From Silvimonas amylolytica (GTDB taxonomy: Bacteria > Pseudomonadota > Gammaproteobacteria > Burkholderiales > Chitinibacteraceae), in contig NZ_BMLY01000002.1 in NCBI RefSeq assembly GCF_014645555.1, positions 310,001-374,000 on the forward strand: a stretch of DNA of 64,000 nt, written 5' to 3'. A program made the position numbers and the translations under genes. Under the pieces are notes generated by a model, which worked only from the letters and a program-made list of their open reading frames with translations, had not been told where the DNA came from and did no database searches. Numbering within the stretch: position 1 is the first letter of the stretch; every line of letters begins with the position of its first letter. Shown piece by piece: positions 35,008 to 44,798 of this stretch.

Positions 35008-35763
35008 TTAGCCGTTGCGTTTGAATTCCTTGATCACGTGCTGCTGACGACGGCTCACGGCCAGGCGCTCAGGCACGTCTTTCAGCACGGCTACCCAATG
35101 CGTTTCGCCACCATTGGAAGGCATCTTTTCGAAACCGACCAGCGAATCACGGGCCACCAGACAGTTACGGTGGATACGCACAAAGCGGCTACCGAATTCT
35201 TCTTCCAGGCGGGTCAGCGAGTCTTCCAGCAAATACTCGCGTTCACGGGTACGTAACGTGATGTATTTTTGCTCTGCCTTCAGATAGCGGGCTTCAGCCA
35301 CCGGAATCAGATGCAAGCGGCCACGTTCAGTCACGCTGAAATGGCTACGAGCATGCGATGCCGGTTCGGCCTGGCTGCGTGCCTGGCGCAGTTCCAGTAC
35401 GCGATTGAGCGCATCCAGCAACCGCTCGCGGCGGATCGGCTTGAGCAGGTAATCAATCGCGCGGACTTCAAACGCGGCTACACCATACTCTTCAAATGCC
35501 GTAGCAAAAATGATGGCTGGCGGTTGCGACAAACCTTGTAGCTCACGTGCCAGTTCAATCCCGCTCATTTGCGGCATCTGGATATCAATGATGGCGGCAT
35601 CTGCGTCCGCTTCCGCCAGCTGGGTCAACGCCGATACGCCGTTGGTGGCAGAACCGACAATCTCTACCGGGCACTCGGTTGATACGTCGTTCAGTACATC
35701 TTCAAGCCTGCGCAGCGCAGGCATCTCATCATCCACCAAAAAAAGGCGAAGCGGCGTCGTCAT
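35008..35763 (-). CDS. LytTR-type response regulator (AlgR/LytR-like)
   Basis: A 251-residue two-component regulator. The receiver domain covers 1 to about 120, with acidic Asp11 and Asp12, phospho-acceptor Asp60 in AAIIDIQMPQMSG and Lys108 in DYLLKPI. A LytTR DNA-binding domain (about 150-251) includes FVRIHRNCLVAR. The ATG at 35761-35763 with an AGAGAG site starts 35 bases inside the end of the sensor-kinase gene, so the pair is translationally coupled. The family controls alginate, pili, autolysins or pyruvate sensing in various bacteria; the target here is unknown. Confidence 0.93.
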   Translation of the reverse strand: MTTPLRLFLVDDEMPALRRLEDVLNDVSTECPVEIVGSATNGVSALTQLAEADADAAIIDIQMPQMSGIELARELQGLSQPPAIIFATAFEEYGVAAFEVRAIDYLLKPIRRERLLDALNRVLELRQARSQAEPASHARSHFSVTERGRLHLIPVAEARYLKAEQKYITLRTREREYLLEDSLTRLEEEFGSRFVRIHRNCLVARDSLVGFEKMPSNGGETHWVAVLKDVPERLAVSRRQQHVIKEFKRNG

Positions 35764-36772
35764 GGGCGATCTCTCTGTATGGCACCACAATATGAACTTG
35801 ATAATAGTCGCTCGCTGCCTGGGTTGTCAGCGTAGCTTCAGCATCAAAATGCAGCAAAAGGCGCTCGCGGATATTTTCGAGCGCCATGCCGTTCCCTACG
35901 TGCTCACGCACCGCATCGGGCGGCGGCAGCGGGTTTTTCACGTCCAGGTGTAGCTGGTCGCGAAAGCGGAAAACGTGTACTTCAATTGGTGCAGGATTCA
36001 GCGCGGGCTCAACACCATGATAGACCGCGTTTTCGACAAGTGGCTGCAACATCAGGGGCGGCACTGCCGCGTCCCCGGGCATGTTTTCTGTATTCCATTG
36101 TACTTTGAGGCGCGAGCCCAGCCGAACCATTTCAATATTCAGATAGCGCTTGGCCAGTTCCACTTCACGGTCCAGCCGGGACAACTGGCGATTGTCTTTC
36201 ATCACCACGCGAAACAAATCTGCCAGATCTTCCAGCACTTGCTCGGCTTTGGCCGGCTCATAACGGATCAATGACAGTACTGCGTTCAGACTGTTAAACA
36301 AAAAGTGCGGACGAATCCGCGCCTGCAGTGCAGCGAGCCTGGCCTCAGACAAACGAGGCGAAAGTGCGCGCTGGCGCAGGTGAAAATATTTCAGCAAGGT
36401 CAGTACGCTGGCCACAATCACCGCCGCGCTGGCCACCAGTGCATTCCAGTTGGTCGGGCCAGGCATCAATACCCAATGGCCAACCGTACCGGCCAGCGCC
36501 GCCAGCCCGCAAGTGACCAGCACCCCGCGTGAGTAGTCCAGACGGGCCAGCAAAGGGCTGGCCAGACCGAGCGCCAGTACCGCTGGCAACAATGAGAACT
36601 CCAGCCACAGTACGGATGCCGCCAGGTTTTCCGGCCAGGTCTGCCACTGCCCCAGTCCGATCAATGTATAGACGAACAGCGCCAGGTGTACAAACACCAG
36701 AATGCGCAGTAGCACGCCCATATTGCGGAAATCGGGCAACAAATCAGAGTCGATGGAAGCGTTTGGATTCAC
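35729..36772 (-). CDS. LytS/AlgZ-type sensor histidine kinase
   Basis: A 347-residue membrane sensor. Four hydrophobic helices at about 20-40, 53-77, 83-103 and 110-130 with short loops suggest a membrane-embedded sensor. A His_kinase domain carries the phospho-acceptor His156 in RPHFLFNSLNAVLSLI, and an HATPase region with NAVYHGVEP and NGMALENIRERL follows. It pairs with the overlapping LytTR regulator downstream. It is divergent from comM with 70 bases between starts. Confidence 0.92.
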   Translation of the reverse strand: MNPNASIDSDLLPDFRNMGVLLRILVFVHLALFVYTLIGLGQWQTWPENLAASVLWLEFSLLPAVLALGLASPLLARLDYSRGVLVTCGLAALAGTVGHWVLMPGPTNWNALVASAAVIVASVLTLLKYFHLRQRALSPRLSEARLAALQARIRPHFLFNSLNAVLSLIRYEPAKAEQVLEDLADLFRVVMKDNRQLSRLDREVELAKRYLNIEMVRLGSRLKVQWNTENMPGDAAVPPLMLQPLVENAVYHGVEPALNPAPIEVHVFRFRDQLHLDVKNPLPPPDAVREHVGNGMALENIRERLLLHFDAEATLTTQAASDYYQVHIVVPYREIAHDDAASPFFGG

Positions 36773-36842
36773 GACGGATCAAGGTTGGGGCAAAAAACAG
36801 TCCGTACTATAACGGACCCCAATGCAGATGCGATCAATAGTC

Positions 36843-38336
36843 ATGTCACTGGCACTGATTTTCACCCGGGCACTGGATGGGCTTGCCGCCAGACCGGTTA
36901 CGGTAGAGGTTCATCTTGCGAACGGACTACCCGCTTTTAATCTGGTTGGTTTACCCGAAGCGGAGGTCAAAGAAAGCCGCGAGCGAGTGCGCGCGGCGCT
37001 GACTGTCGCCGGTTTCGAGTTCCCGGCACGGCGTATAACCGTTAATTTAGCACCTGCAGACCTCCCCAAATCCTCCAGTCACTTCGATTTGCCGATTGCC
37101 GTCGGGATTTTGGCGGCAAGCGGTCAGCTCCCTCGCGATGCGCTAGCGAAGTATGAGTTCGCCGGTGAACTGGGGCTTTCTGCAGAGTTACGGCCGGTGC
37201 GCGGCGCTATCGCGCTGGCCCAGGCAGCCACACTGGCACAGCGACAGCTGATTCTGCCCACCGCGAGCGCGGCCGAGGGAGCGTTGTATCCAGGCGCCAG
37301 CGTCTTATCCGCGCCACACTTGCTGGCCATCAGTCGGCACTTTAGCCAGAACCAGCCCCTTGATCTGGCTACGCCGCCCACGACCAGTGCCGATATCAGC
37401 TACCCCGACCTGCGTGAGGTGCGTGGGCAACAACAAGTGAAACGCGCGCTGGAAATCGCTGCTGCAGGCCGGCACAGCCTGCTGATGAGCGGGCCACCCG
37501 GAACGGGCAAGTCGATGCTGGCACAGCGTCTACCCGGCCTGCTACCGCCCTTATCGGTGGACGACGCACTGGAAGCTGCTGCGGTGCGTTCACTCACTCG
37601 GGCCGGCATGGACCCAGGCAAATTCGGAGTGCGGCCTTATCGCTCGCCGCATCACACTGCATCAGCCGCCGCACTGGCCGGTGGCGGTAATCCGCCGCAA
37701 CCCGGTGAGGTCTCGCTGGCACATCACGGTATTTTGTTCCTGGACGAATTACCCGAGTTCGACCGCAAAGTCCTTGAGGTGCTACGCGAGCCCCTTGAAA
37801 CCGGTGAAGTCCACATCAGCCGTGCGAATCACGCGGTAACCTATCCCGCGCGCTTCCAGTTCATTGCTGCCATGAACCCTTGCCCCTGCGGTTATCTGGG
37901 CCACCCGACGCGCGCCTGTCGCTGTACGCCTGACCAGATCACCCGATACCGGAGCAAATTGTCCGGGCCGTTTCTGGATCGTGTTGATATCGCGATTGAG
38001 GTACCCGCCGTCAGCGAGCAAACGCTGTTGGCTGCCCCGGACGGTGAAGAAACAGCAAAGGTACGCCAACGGGTTCTAAGGGCCTGGGAGTGTGCGCACG
38101 CACGGCAGAACAAGGCGAATGGCGTGCTGACCACCGCAGAGATTGATGCGTGGTGTACGCCTGATGAAGCAGCGCGCGCCATGCTGCATACCGCGCTACA
38201 AAAGCTCAACCTGTCGGCCCGTAGCTATCACCGGGTTCTTAAACTGGCTCGCACCATTGCGGATCTGGCGGCCTGCGAGACAATCAGCGCGCCACACGTA
38301 GCGGAAGCCATTCAATACCGGCGCGGGTTGGGCTAG
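36843..38336 (+). CDS. comM: YifB/ComM-family Mg-chelatase-like AAA+ ATPase
   Basis: ComM is a helicase that promotes branch migration of incoming single-stranded DNA during natural transformation. It has 497 residues. The N-terminal ChlI/Lon-like domain (ARPVTVEVHLANGLPAFNLVGLP) is followed by the AAA+ domain with Walker A GPPGTGKSM (217-225) and Walker B ILFLDELPEF. A cysteine-rich PCPCGYLG/CRCTP zinc segment and a C-terminal YRRGLG complete it. The ATG at 36843 is used; two earlier in-frame ATGs add a few residues only. Together with the pilus operon it suggests transformation capacity. Confidence 0.94.
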   Translation: MSLALIFTRALDGLAARPVTVEVHLANGLPAFNLVGLPEAEVKESRERVRAALTVAGFEFPARRITVNLAPADLPKSSSHFDLPIAVGILAASGQLPRDALAKYEFAGELGLSAELRPVRGAIALAQAATLAQRQLILPTASAAEGALYPGASVLSAPHLLAISRHFSQNQPLDLATPPTTSADISYPDLREVRGQQQVKRALEIAAAGRHSLLMSGPPGTGKSMLAQRLPGLLPPLSVDDALEAAAVRSLTRAGMDPGKFGVRPYRSPHHTASAAALAGGGNPPQPGEVSLAHHGILFLDELPEFDRKVLEVLREPLETGEVHISRANHAVTYPARFQFIAAMNPCPCGYLGHPTRACRCTPDQITRYRSKLSGPFLDRVDIAIEVPAVSEQTLLAAPDGEETAKVRQRVLRAWECAHARQNKANGVLTTAEIDAWCTPDEAARAMLHTALQKLNLSARSYHRVLKLARTIADLAACETISAPHVAEAIQYRRGLG

Positions 38337-38351
38337 CGTGTTTCGCGATGT

Positions 38352-38774
38352 TCAGTTGAGTTGGCGGCAGCGCGTTACGGTGAGGATGGGAACGGGTTCT
38401 GCGAGAATCGCAGGCGCCCGTAGTTGCGGGAATGATTGTTCAAGTATATCGACCCTGCGCAGCCAGGCATCAGCCAGTTCGCTATGAATGCAATGGCTGA
38501 TGGCCGTACGAAATAGCTGGAAAACAAGACCGTGGCTGTCCGCGAAAATGGCCGGCATGTGCGCACCACCGGTGCCGCGAGTCAACGACAAGCGCCAGGT
38601 TTCGCCATCCAGTACGGCGTGCCAGAAGTGCACCAGGCGGGTTTTAAGACGACCCTCGTCGGCAATCTGGTTAAAGCTGGCGCTAAAACGCGGATGTTGC
38701 CGTAACAGGGAGAGAAAATCGTCCACTACCGCCTTGATGGCGGGGATGCCGATCATGGATGCGAGCGCGTTCAT
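38352..38774 (-). CDS. Group III truncated haemoglobin-like protein
   Basis: A 140-residue globin-like protein. It shows the pattern of group III truncated haemoglobins: a VDDFLSLLRQHPRFSASF helix near 15-33, LVHFWHAVLDGE near 48-59, the GGAHMPAIF segment with a candidate haem-binding histidine near 71, and a helix LVFQLFRTAISHCI. Oxygen or nitric-oxide chemistry is likely if haem binds. Similarity is modest, so the assignment is tentative. It is convergent with comM and is the only gene on this strand for several kilobases. Confidence 0.68.
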   Translation of the reverse strand: MNALASMIGIPAIKAVVDDFLSLLRQHPRFSASFNQIADEGRLKTRLVHFWHAVLDGETWRLSLTRGTGGAHMPAIFADSHGLVFQLFRTAISHCIHSELADAWLRRVDILEQSFPQLRAPAILAEPVPILTVTRCRQLN

Positions 38775-38958
38775 GGTATTCAGTCTGCTTCTATTTAATT
38801 GCTGTCATTCACAGACTGGTTACATCGGCAAACGTTCAGTTTAAACAAAACCGTAATGTACATATCACACATCTCTCTGATCCCGGTGTACGGAGGTTTG
38901 CCGCCAGGGCCGGGTTTGTTAGACTTCGCCGCATCCAGAGCCCGACGCGTTAAAGAAT

Positions 38959-40932
38959 ATGTCCACACCCCGCTACGATGAATCAGCCGTCAAAGTCCTG
39001 AAAGGGCTCGATCCGGTCCGCCACCGCCCCGGCATGTATACGCGCACGGATAATCCGCTGCACATTTGCCAGGAAGTGATCGACAACGCGGCCGACGAGG
39101 CGCTGGGCGGGTTTGCCACGCGTATCGACGTCACTTTGTTCCGTAACCAGACCATGCGCGTCAGCGACAACGGCCGGGGTATTCCGGTGGGTATTCACCC
39201 GGAAGAAGGCGTCCCGACGGTACAGGTGGTCTTCACGCAGCTGCATGCCGGCGGCAAGTTCGACAAGAAAGACGGTGGCGCCTATGCGTTCTCTGGTGGT
39301 CTGCACGGTGTGGGCGTGTCAGTCACCAATGCACTGGCTACGCGTCTGGAAGTCGAAGTCAAACGGGATGGACAGATCAACAAGCTGGCTTTTGCCGACG
39401 GTAACGTCATTGAACCGCTTGTGGTGACGGGTTCTTGCGCCAAAAAAGATACCGGCACCACCGTGTTTGTCGCGCCGGACCCGAAGTATTTTGATTCCGC
39501 CACCATTCCTCAAGGCGAGCTGGAGCATTTGTTGAAGTCCAAGGCCGTGTTGCTTCCAGGCCTTGTGGTGACATTGAAGCTGGAACAAGCCAACGGTGAG
39601 TTTGTAGAAAAATCCTGGAACTACCCGGATGGCTTGCCGGGGTATCTGGCCGAGCAGCTGGCTGGTTATGACCTGGTGATCCCCATTTTCCGCGGCGAGA
39701 AGTTCATCGAAGGCGTGGACGAAACCTTTGCCCCCGGCGAAGGCTGCGGCTGGGCGCTGACCTGGACTGAGGATGGCCCGACTTCGCGTGAGTCGTATGT
39801 GAACCTGATCCCGACCTTGATTGGGGGTACACATGAGTCCGGCCTGCGTGATGGCGTTTTCCAGGCCGTCAAAACGTTTATGGAGTTCCACTCTCTCACG
39901 CCCAAGGGCGTCAAGCTGTTGCCAGAAGACTTGTTCAGCCGCGCTTCTTTCGTCCTCTCGGCCAAGATTCTGGACCCGCAATTCCAGGGGCAGACCAAAG
40001 ACAAGCTCACCAGCCGCGATGGCTTGAAGCTGGTATCGACCATGGTCAAATCGCCGTTCGAATTGTGGCTGAACGAGCATGTTGAACTGGGCAAAAAGCT
40101 GGCGGAATTGTGTATTCGTGCGGCTCAGGCCCGCCAGAAAAATGCGCAGAAGGTCGAGAAAAAGAAGTCCAGCGGCGTGGCAGTGTTGCCGGGCAAACTG
40201 ACCGATTGCGCCAGCGAAGAAACCGAACGTTGTGAGTTATTCCTGGTTGAGGGTGACTCTGCCGGCGGCTCCGCCAAACAGGGGCGCGACAAAGACTTCC
40301 AGGCGATCCTGCCGCTGCGTGGCAAGGTGCTCAACACCTGGGAAGTCGATCGTGACCAGATCTTCGCCAATAACGAAGTGCACGATATCGCCGTGGCCAT
40401 TGGCGTTGATGCCCATACGCTTAACGACACCCCGGATCTATCTGGCTTGCGTTACGGCAAGATCATCATCATGTCTGATGCCGATGTGGATGGCTCGCAC
40501 ATCCAGGTATTGCTGTTGACGTTGTTCTACCGCCATTTCCCGGCGCTGATGGCCCGTGGTCATGTCTGCGTGGCCCAACCGCCGCTGTACCGGGTGGATG
40601 TGGCTGGCGCGGGCAAGAACAAACCGCCGCGCAAGTTCTACGCCCTGGACGAAGGCGAGCTCAACGCCATTCTGGATAAACTGCGCGCAGAAAAAGTCCG
40701 CGAAGGTGCATGGGATATTTCGCGCTTCAAGGGTCTGGGTGAAATGAACGCCGAACAATTGTTCGAAACGACCATGAACCCCGATACGCGCCGTGTATTG
40801 CGCGTCGGCATCCCGGAAGATGTCAGCGAGAATACGCGTGACATGATGCATATGCTGATGGGCAAAAGTGAGGCCTCTAGCCGCCGGGCGTGGCTGGAAG
40901 CACGCGGTAATGAAGTGGAAGCCGATATCTAA
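38959..40932 (+). CDS. parE: DNA topoisomerase IV subunit B
   Basis: ATPase subunit of the decatenase topoisomerase IV. It has 657 residues. The GHKL ATP-binding domain includes EVIDNAADEALGG and DNGRGIPVGIHPEEG, then GGLHGVGVSVTNAL. The TOPRIM domain has EGDSAGGSAKQGRDK and the DADVDGSHI metal motif. The start sequence and C-terminal RRAWLEARG are typical of ParE rather than GyrB. parC lies 0.9 kb downstream with one gene between them, rather than directly adjacent. ATG at 38959. A terminator follows at 40985. Confidence 0.97.
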   Translation: MSTPRYDESAVKVLKGLDPVRHRPGMYTRTDNPLHICQEVIDNAADEALGGFATRIDVTLFRNQTMRVSDNGRGIPVGIHPEEGVPTVQVVFTQLHAGGKFDKKDGGAYAFSGGLHGVGVSVTNALATRLEVEVKRDGQINKLAFADGNVIEPLVVTGSCAKKDTGTTVFVAPDPKYFDSATIPQGELEHLLKSKAVLLPGLVVTLKLEQANGEFVEKSWNYPDGLPGYLAEQLAGYDLVIPIFRGEKFIEGVDETFAPGEGCGWALTWTEDGPTSRESYVNLIPTLIGGTHESGLRDGVFQAVKTFMEFHSLTPKGVKLLPEDLFSRASFVLSAKILDPQFQGQTKDKLTSRDGLKLVSTMVKSPFELWLNEHVELGKKLAELCIRAAQARQKNAQKVEKKKSSGVAVLPGKLTDCASEETERCELFLVEGDSAGGSAKQGRDKDFQAILPLRGKVLNTWEVDRDQIFANNEVHDIAVAIGVDAHTLNDTPDLSGLRYGKIIIMSDADVDGSHIQVLLLTLFYRHFPALMARGHVCVAQPPLYRVDVAGAGKNKPPRKFYALDEGELNAILDKLRAEKVREGAWDISRFKGLGEMNAEQLFETTMNPDTRRVLRVGIPEDVSENTRDMMHMLMGKSEASSRRAWLEARGNEVEADI

Positions 40933-40984
40933 GCTGCATTGGTAATCATTTCATTTGCCCGCAACTGACGTCTGTGGGCGACAC

Positions 40985-41008
40985 AAGGGGCGCAATAGCG
41001 CCCCTTTT
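40985..41008 (+). terminator. Terminator after parE
   Basis: 9-bp stem AAGGGGCGC (40985-40993) and GCGCCCCTT (40998-41006), loop AATA, short T-run. Confidence 0.85.
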
Positions 41009-41081
41009 GCTATTCAAACGGTCATAATGACAAGCTTTCAGTATTTGCCAGCTTTGGCACAATCCTTGCAATTGCGGTGTT

Positions 41082-41621
41082 ATGGCTTCCCAAATCTCTG
41101 TTTATCTTGCTGGCCCGGGCGTTTTCCGGCCCGACGCGGCGGTCTGGGGCGCCCGGCTGAAGTCGGCCTGCGAAATGTACGGCCTGCAGGGATTGTTTCC
41201 TCTCGATGCCAGCCTGCCCCCCTTGCCGGACCGCACGGCTAAACGCCAATGGATTTTCCAGCAAAACTGTACGTTGATCAGCCGCTGTAATCTGGTGTTG
41301 GCTGATTTACGCGCCTTTCGCAGCACGAGCGAACCTGATTCAGGCACCGCCTTTGAAGTTGGTTTTGCCTACGCGCTAGGCAAGCCCGTCTGGGTTTGGG
41401 TCCCCGATGCCAATGCCGATACGCCCATGTATACCCGCGTGTCCGGTGCCGCAAAACCGCAGGATCGATGGGTAGATAAAACCGGCCAGGCGATTGAAGA
41501 CTTTGGCGTGCCCCTTAATCTGATGCTGTGGCAAGCGGCTGCCGGCATCATCTGTGAAACTACGCCTGAAGATGCGGTTGCCCAACTGGTGCGACGTGCG
41601 CGATTACCGTTATTGCGATAA
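41082..41621 (+). CDS. Nucleoside 2-deoxyribosyltransferase
   Basis: A 179-residue enzyme that swaps bases on deoxynucleosides for salvage. The N-terminal VYLAGPGVFRPDA substrate loop and the DSGTAFEVGFAYALGKPV segment, with the nucleophilic glutamate, are diagnostic. It sits between parE and parC, a neighbourhood without obvious functional link. ATG at 41082. A 184-base gap with a parS site follows before parC. Confidence 0.9.
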   Translation: MASQISVYLAGPGVFRPDAAVWGARLKSACEMYGLQGLFPLDASLPPLPDRTAKRQWIFQQNCTLISRCNLVLADLRAFRSTSEPDSGTAFEVGFAYALGKPVWVWVPDANADTPMYTRVSGAAKPQDRWVDKTGQAIEDFGVPLNLMLWQAAAGIICETTPEDAVAQLVRRARLPLLR

Positions 41622-41699
41622 CACGGCTACTATCCTCGCCCCTCCAAGCCAGAATTAGCACCGGCTTATACAGCCGCTACAACGCCGTCTGCATACAGA

Positions 41700-41715
41700 T
41701 GTTCCACGTGGAACA
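41700..41715. promoter_or_regulatory. parS-like ParB binding site upstream of parC
   Basis: TGTTCCACGTGGAACA, a perfect 16-bp palindrome matching the parS form described in Pseudomonas. It is intergenic, 90 bases before the parC start. Confidence 0.85.
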
Positions 41716-41805
41716 CACGTGTTACAGACAATCTGCGTACGCCCTGCCCACAGAGTGCGGCTCGCGGCTACAATGCCGTCTGACCTGTTTTCTGGATTGT
41801 GCGCC

Positions 41806-44208
41806 ATGTCTGAAATCGACGAACAGAACGAGATTCTGGCCGAAACCACCGAAACCCCCGCCGAGTTGGAACTAGAGGCTGACACCGGCCAAGGCGGCGG
41901 CAATCGCCGTTTTGTTGCGGCACAAGTATCGACCGCCATGCCGGATGATGGCGAGTCCGTACAACTGGGCCTGTATGCTGAACGCAGCTATCTTGAATAC
42001 GCAATGAGCGTGGTCAAGAGCCGCGCCCTGCCCCAGGTAGAAGACGGCCAGAAACCGGTGCAGCGCCGCGTCCTGTACGCCATGCATGAGATGGGTCTTA
42101 CTGCCACGACCAAACCGGTCAAATCGGCCCGTATTGTCGGTGAAGTGCTGGGTAAGTATCACCCTCACGGCGATCAGTCCGCTTACGATGCACTGGTGCG
42201 TATCGCTCAGGATTTCTCACTGCGGTACCCGTTGATTGACGGCCAGGGCAACTTTGGCTCGCGGGACGGCGATGACGCCGCCGCGATGCGTTACACCGAA
42301 GCCCGCCTCACCCCTATTGCAGAATTGCTGCTGAGCGAACTCAATCAAGGCACCACAGATTTCATTCCCAACTACGACGGCGCTTTTGACGAGCCTGTTC
42401 TGTTGCCCGCCCGTTTGCCCATGCTGTTGCTCAATGGTGCATCGGGGATTGCGGTGGGCATGGCGACTGAAATCCCGTCTCACAATCTGGGCGAAGTTGC
42501 AGACGCTGCAATTGCACTGATCCGTAACCGCCAACTCAATGTTGCCGAGCTGATGCAGTACGTGCAGGGCCCTGATTTGCCAGGCGGTGGCCAGATTATT
42601 TCCAGCCAGCGTGATGTCCTTTCGGCCTACGAAATGGGCCGAGGCTCGCTCAAGATTCGCGCCCGTTGGGAAAAAGAAGACATGGCCCGTGGCCAGTGGC
42701 AGATGGTGGTGACCGAGCTGCCTCAGGGTACTTCTTCAAAGCGCGTCGCTGAAGAAATCGAAGAGTTGACCAATCCCAAGGTCAAGAAAGGCAAGAAAGC
42801 ACTCACGCAAGAGCAAATACAAACCAAGCAACTGATCCTCTCGTTGCTTGATCGCGTGCGGGATGAATCTGGCCGGGATCACCCGGTACGACTGGTGCTG
42901 GAGCCCAAATCATCCCGCCAAAACCCGGACGAATTGATGAATGTTCTGCTGGCGCATACATCGCTGGAGATGTCGCTATCGCTCAACATTGTCAGTATTG
43001 GCCGTGATGGCCGGCCGGGCCAGAAGTCCCTCAAAGCGCTGCTGGAAGAGTGGATCGACTACCGTTTTGAAACCGTGACCCGCCGTTTGAATCATCGGCT
43101 GGGCCAGGTGAGTGACCGAATCCATATTCTGGAAGGCCGTTTGATTGTCTTCCTCAATATCGACGAAGTAATCCGGATCATCCGTCACAGCGATGAGCCC
43201 AAACCGGCGCTCATCGAGGCGTTCAATCTGTCTGACCGCCAAGCCGAAGACATTCTTGAAATCCGTTTGCGCCAATTGGCCCGACTGGAAGGCATCAAGA
43301 TTGAGCAGGAGCTTGCCGCGCTGCGCGCAGAAAAAGATGAGCTGGAACACTTGCTGGCCAACAGCGGCGCACTTCAGAAGCTGGTTATCAAGGAAATCGA
43401 AGCCGATCGCAAGAAATTTGGCGACGCCCGCCGTACCTTGATCCAGGAAGCCGAACGCGCCTCGCTGGAAGCGACCGTCGTTGATGAGCCTACTACGCTC
43501 ATCCTCTCTGAAAAAGGCTGGTTGCGCGCACGCCAGGGCCACGGCATTGATACGCAAAACCTCACCTTCAAGGATGGCGATTCGCTGCTCGCAGCGATTG
43601 AATGCCGCACCGTCGACCAGGTTGCATTGTTTGGAACCGATGGCCGGATCTACACCATCGCCGCTTCGACCGTTCCGGGTGGTCGCGGTGATGGCGTGCC
43701 GGTGACCACATTGGTTGAGTTGACAGCGCAAACCAAGGTCACGCAGATGGTCGTCGCCAAACCGCAAGACTGGCTCGTGATCGCTAATTCCGGTGGTTAT
43801 GGTTTCACCTGCCAGTTTGAGAATCTGTTGTCGCGCCAAAAGGCAGGCAAAGCGTTCCTCTCGCTGGAAAAAGGCGAAACCGTGCTGCGCGTGTCCACGT
43901 TTGTTCCACGTGAAACATCGCTGGTGGCTTGTCTTTCCAAGGGCGGAAAACTGCACCTGTTCCCGCTCGCCGAGTTCAAACAGCTTACTGGTGGCGGCCG
44001 TGGCGTGATCACCATGGCGCTTGATGACAAGGACACACTTGCCGCTATCACGGTCTCAGACGGCATCACTCTGAAGCTCACCGGTACTGGTCGCGGTGGT
44101 AAGCAGGTTGAACTGGTTCTGGATCAGAATGAGATGGCACCGTATATCGGCAAGCGCGCACGCAAAGGCAAGCCTATCAACGCTGGACTGAAATTCCCCG
44201 GTTTCTGA
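41806..44208 (+). CDS. parC: DNA topoisomerase IV subunit A
   Basis: DNA-cleaving subunit of topoisomerase IV. It has 800 residues from the ATG at 41806; the frame extends 29 codons upstream across the parS site but this is not conserved. The breakage-reunion domain has the AARYTE-type catalytic tyrosine segment (here [12 protein letters not shown]) and the quinolone-resistance-region motif [17 protein letters not shown]. It ends with a shortened C-terminal beta-pinwheel. No substitution in the visible quinolone region stands out (Asp, Ser and Tyr pattern kept). A parS-like site lies inside the gene at 43902. Confidence 0.97.
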   Translation: MSEIDEQNEILAETTETPAELELEADTGQGGGNRRFVAAQVSTAMPDDGESVQLGLYAERSYLEYAMSVVKSRALPQVEDGQKPVQRRVLYAMHEMGLTATTKPVKSARIVGEVLGKYHPHGDQSAYDALVRIAQDFSLRYPLIDGQGNFGSRDGDDAAAMRYTEARLTPIAELLLSELNQGTTDFIPNYDGAFDEPVLLPARLPMLLLNGASGIAVGMATEIPSHNLGEVADAAIALIRNRQLNVAELMQYVQGPDLPGGGQIISSQRDVLSAYEMGRGSLKIRARWEKEDMARGQWQMVVTELPQGTSSKRVAEEIEELTNPKVKKGKKALTQEQIQTKQLILSLLDRVRDESGRDHPVRLVLEPKSSRQNPDELMNVLLAHTSLEMSLSLNIVSIGRDGRPGQKSLKALLEEWIDYRFETVTRRLNHRLGQVSDRIHILEGRLIVFLNIDEVIRIIRHSDEPKPALIEAFNLSDRQAEDILEIRLRQLARLEGIKIEQELAALRAEKDELEHLLANSGALQKLVIKEIEADRKKFGDARRTLIQEAERASLEATVVDEPTTLILSEKGWLRARQGHGIDTQNLTFKDGDSLLAAIECRTVDQVALFGTDGRIYTIAASTVPGGRGDGVPVTTLVELTAQTKVTQMVVAKPQDWLVIANSGGYGFTCQFENLLSRQKAGKAFLSLEKGETVLRVSTFVPRETSLVACLSKGGKLHLFPLAEFKQLTGGGRGVITMALDDKDTLAAITVSDGITLKLTGTGRGGKQVELVLDQNEMAPYIGKRARKGKPINAGLKFPGF
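43902..43917. promoter_or_regulatory. parS-like ParB binding site inside parC
   Basis: TGTTCCACGTGAAACA matches the parS consensus in all but one position. It lies near the 3' end of parC, encoding part of the C-terminal domain. Confidence 0.8.
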
Positions 44209-44210
44209 AA

Positions 44211-44747
44211 ATGGGTCATGTACTACCCTCGCCCGAATTGTTGGCGCTGTGGTCCAGTCTGGGGATCAATCCTGACTGGATCACCCAGCGGGGTTTGCCC
44301 CTGTTTGACGATGCAGACGACCTGGTCGTTGTCGCGCCAGGATACCCCACGCAGCGTGTTTTCCAGCTCAGGCCTGACGCTGCAAAGGCCTGGATTGCAA
44401 TGGCCAGCGCGGCGTCAGCCGATGGTATTGCGCTGTTGATGATTTCAGCATGGCGCAGCATTGATCGGCAGGTTGAGCTGATACGAGCGCGGTTGGCTGA
44501 AGGCGATGTCATCGCAACTGTACTGGAACGGTTGGCACCACCCGGCTGCAGTGAGCACCATACGGGTCGGGCGATCGACATTGCCACGCCGGGCACGGTG
44601 ACGCTTGATGCCTCCTTTGCCGAGACCCAGGCATACGCGTGGCTGCAGTTGCATGCGGGCAGGTTTGGTTTTGTGTTGTCGTTCCCCCGGGATAACCCCC
44701 ATGGCTTCACCTACGAGCCTTGGCATTGGTGTTATCGCCCGCAATAA
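44211..44747 (+). CDS. M15B-type D,D-carboxypeptidase (VanY/DacB-like)
   Basis: A 178-residue zinc peptidase that trims peptidoglycan stem peptides. The metal-binding SEHHTGRAIDI motif (about 114-124) and the C-terminal EPWHWCY motif give the His, Asp and His ligands of the M15B fold. No signal peptide is evident in this reading, which is unusual for an envelope enzyme. It starts 2 bases after parC, so it is cotranscribed with it. A terminator follows. Confidence 0.86.
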   Translation: MGHVLPSPELLALWSSLGINPDWITQRGLPLFDDADDLVVVAPGYPTQRVFQLRPDAAKAWIAMASAASADGIALLMISAWRSIDRQVELIRARLAEGDVIATVLERLAPPGCSEHHTGRAIDIATPGTVTLDASFAETQAYAWLQLHAGRFGFVLSFPRDNPHGFTYEPWHWCYRPQ

Positions 44748-44774
44748 AAAAAGCCCGCACTACGGGCTTTTTTT
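44746..44774. terminator. Terminator after the M15B peptidase (likely bidirectional)
   Basis: AAAAAAAGCCCG (44746-44757) and CGGGCTTTTTTT (44763-44774), loop CACTA. Runs of A and T on both sides suit the convergent genes. Confidence 0.88.
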
Positions 44775-44798
44775 TGACGCTACAACGGTTAAACCTGT

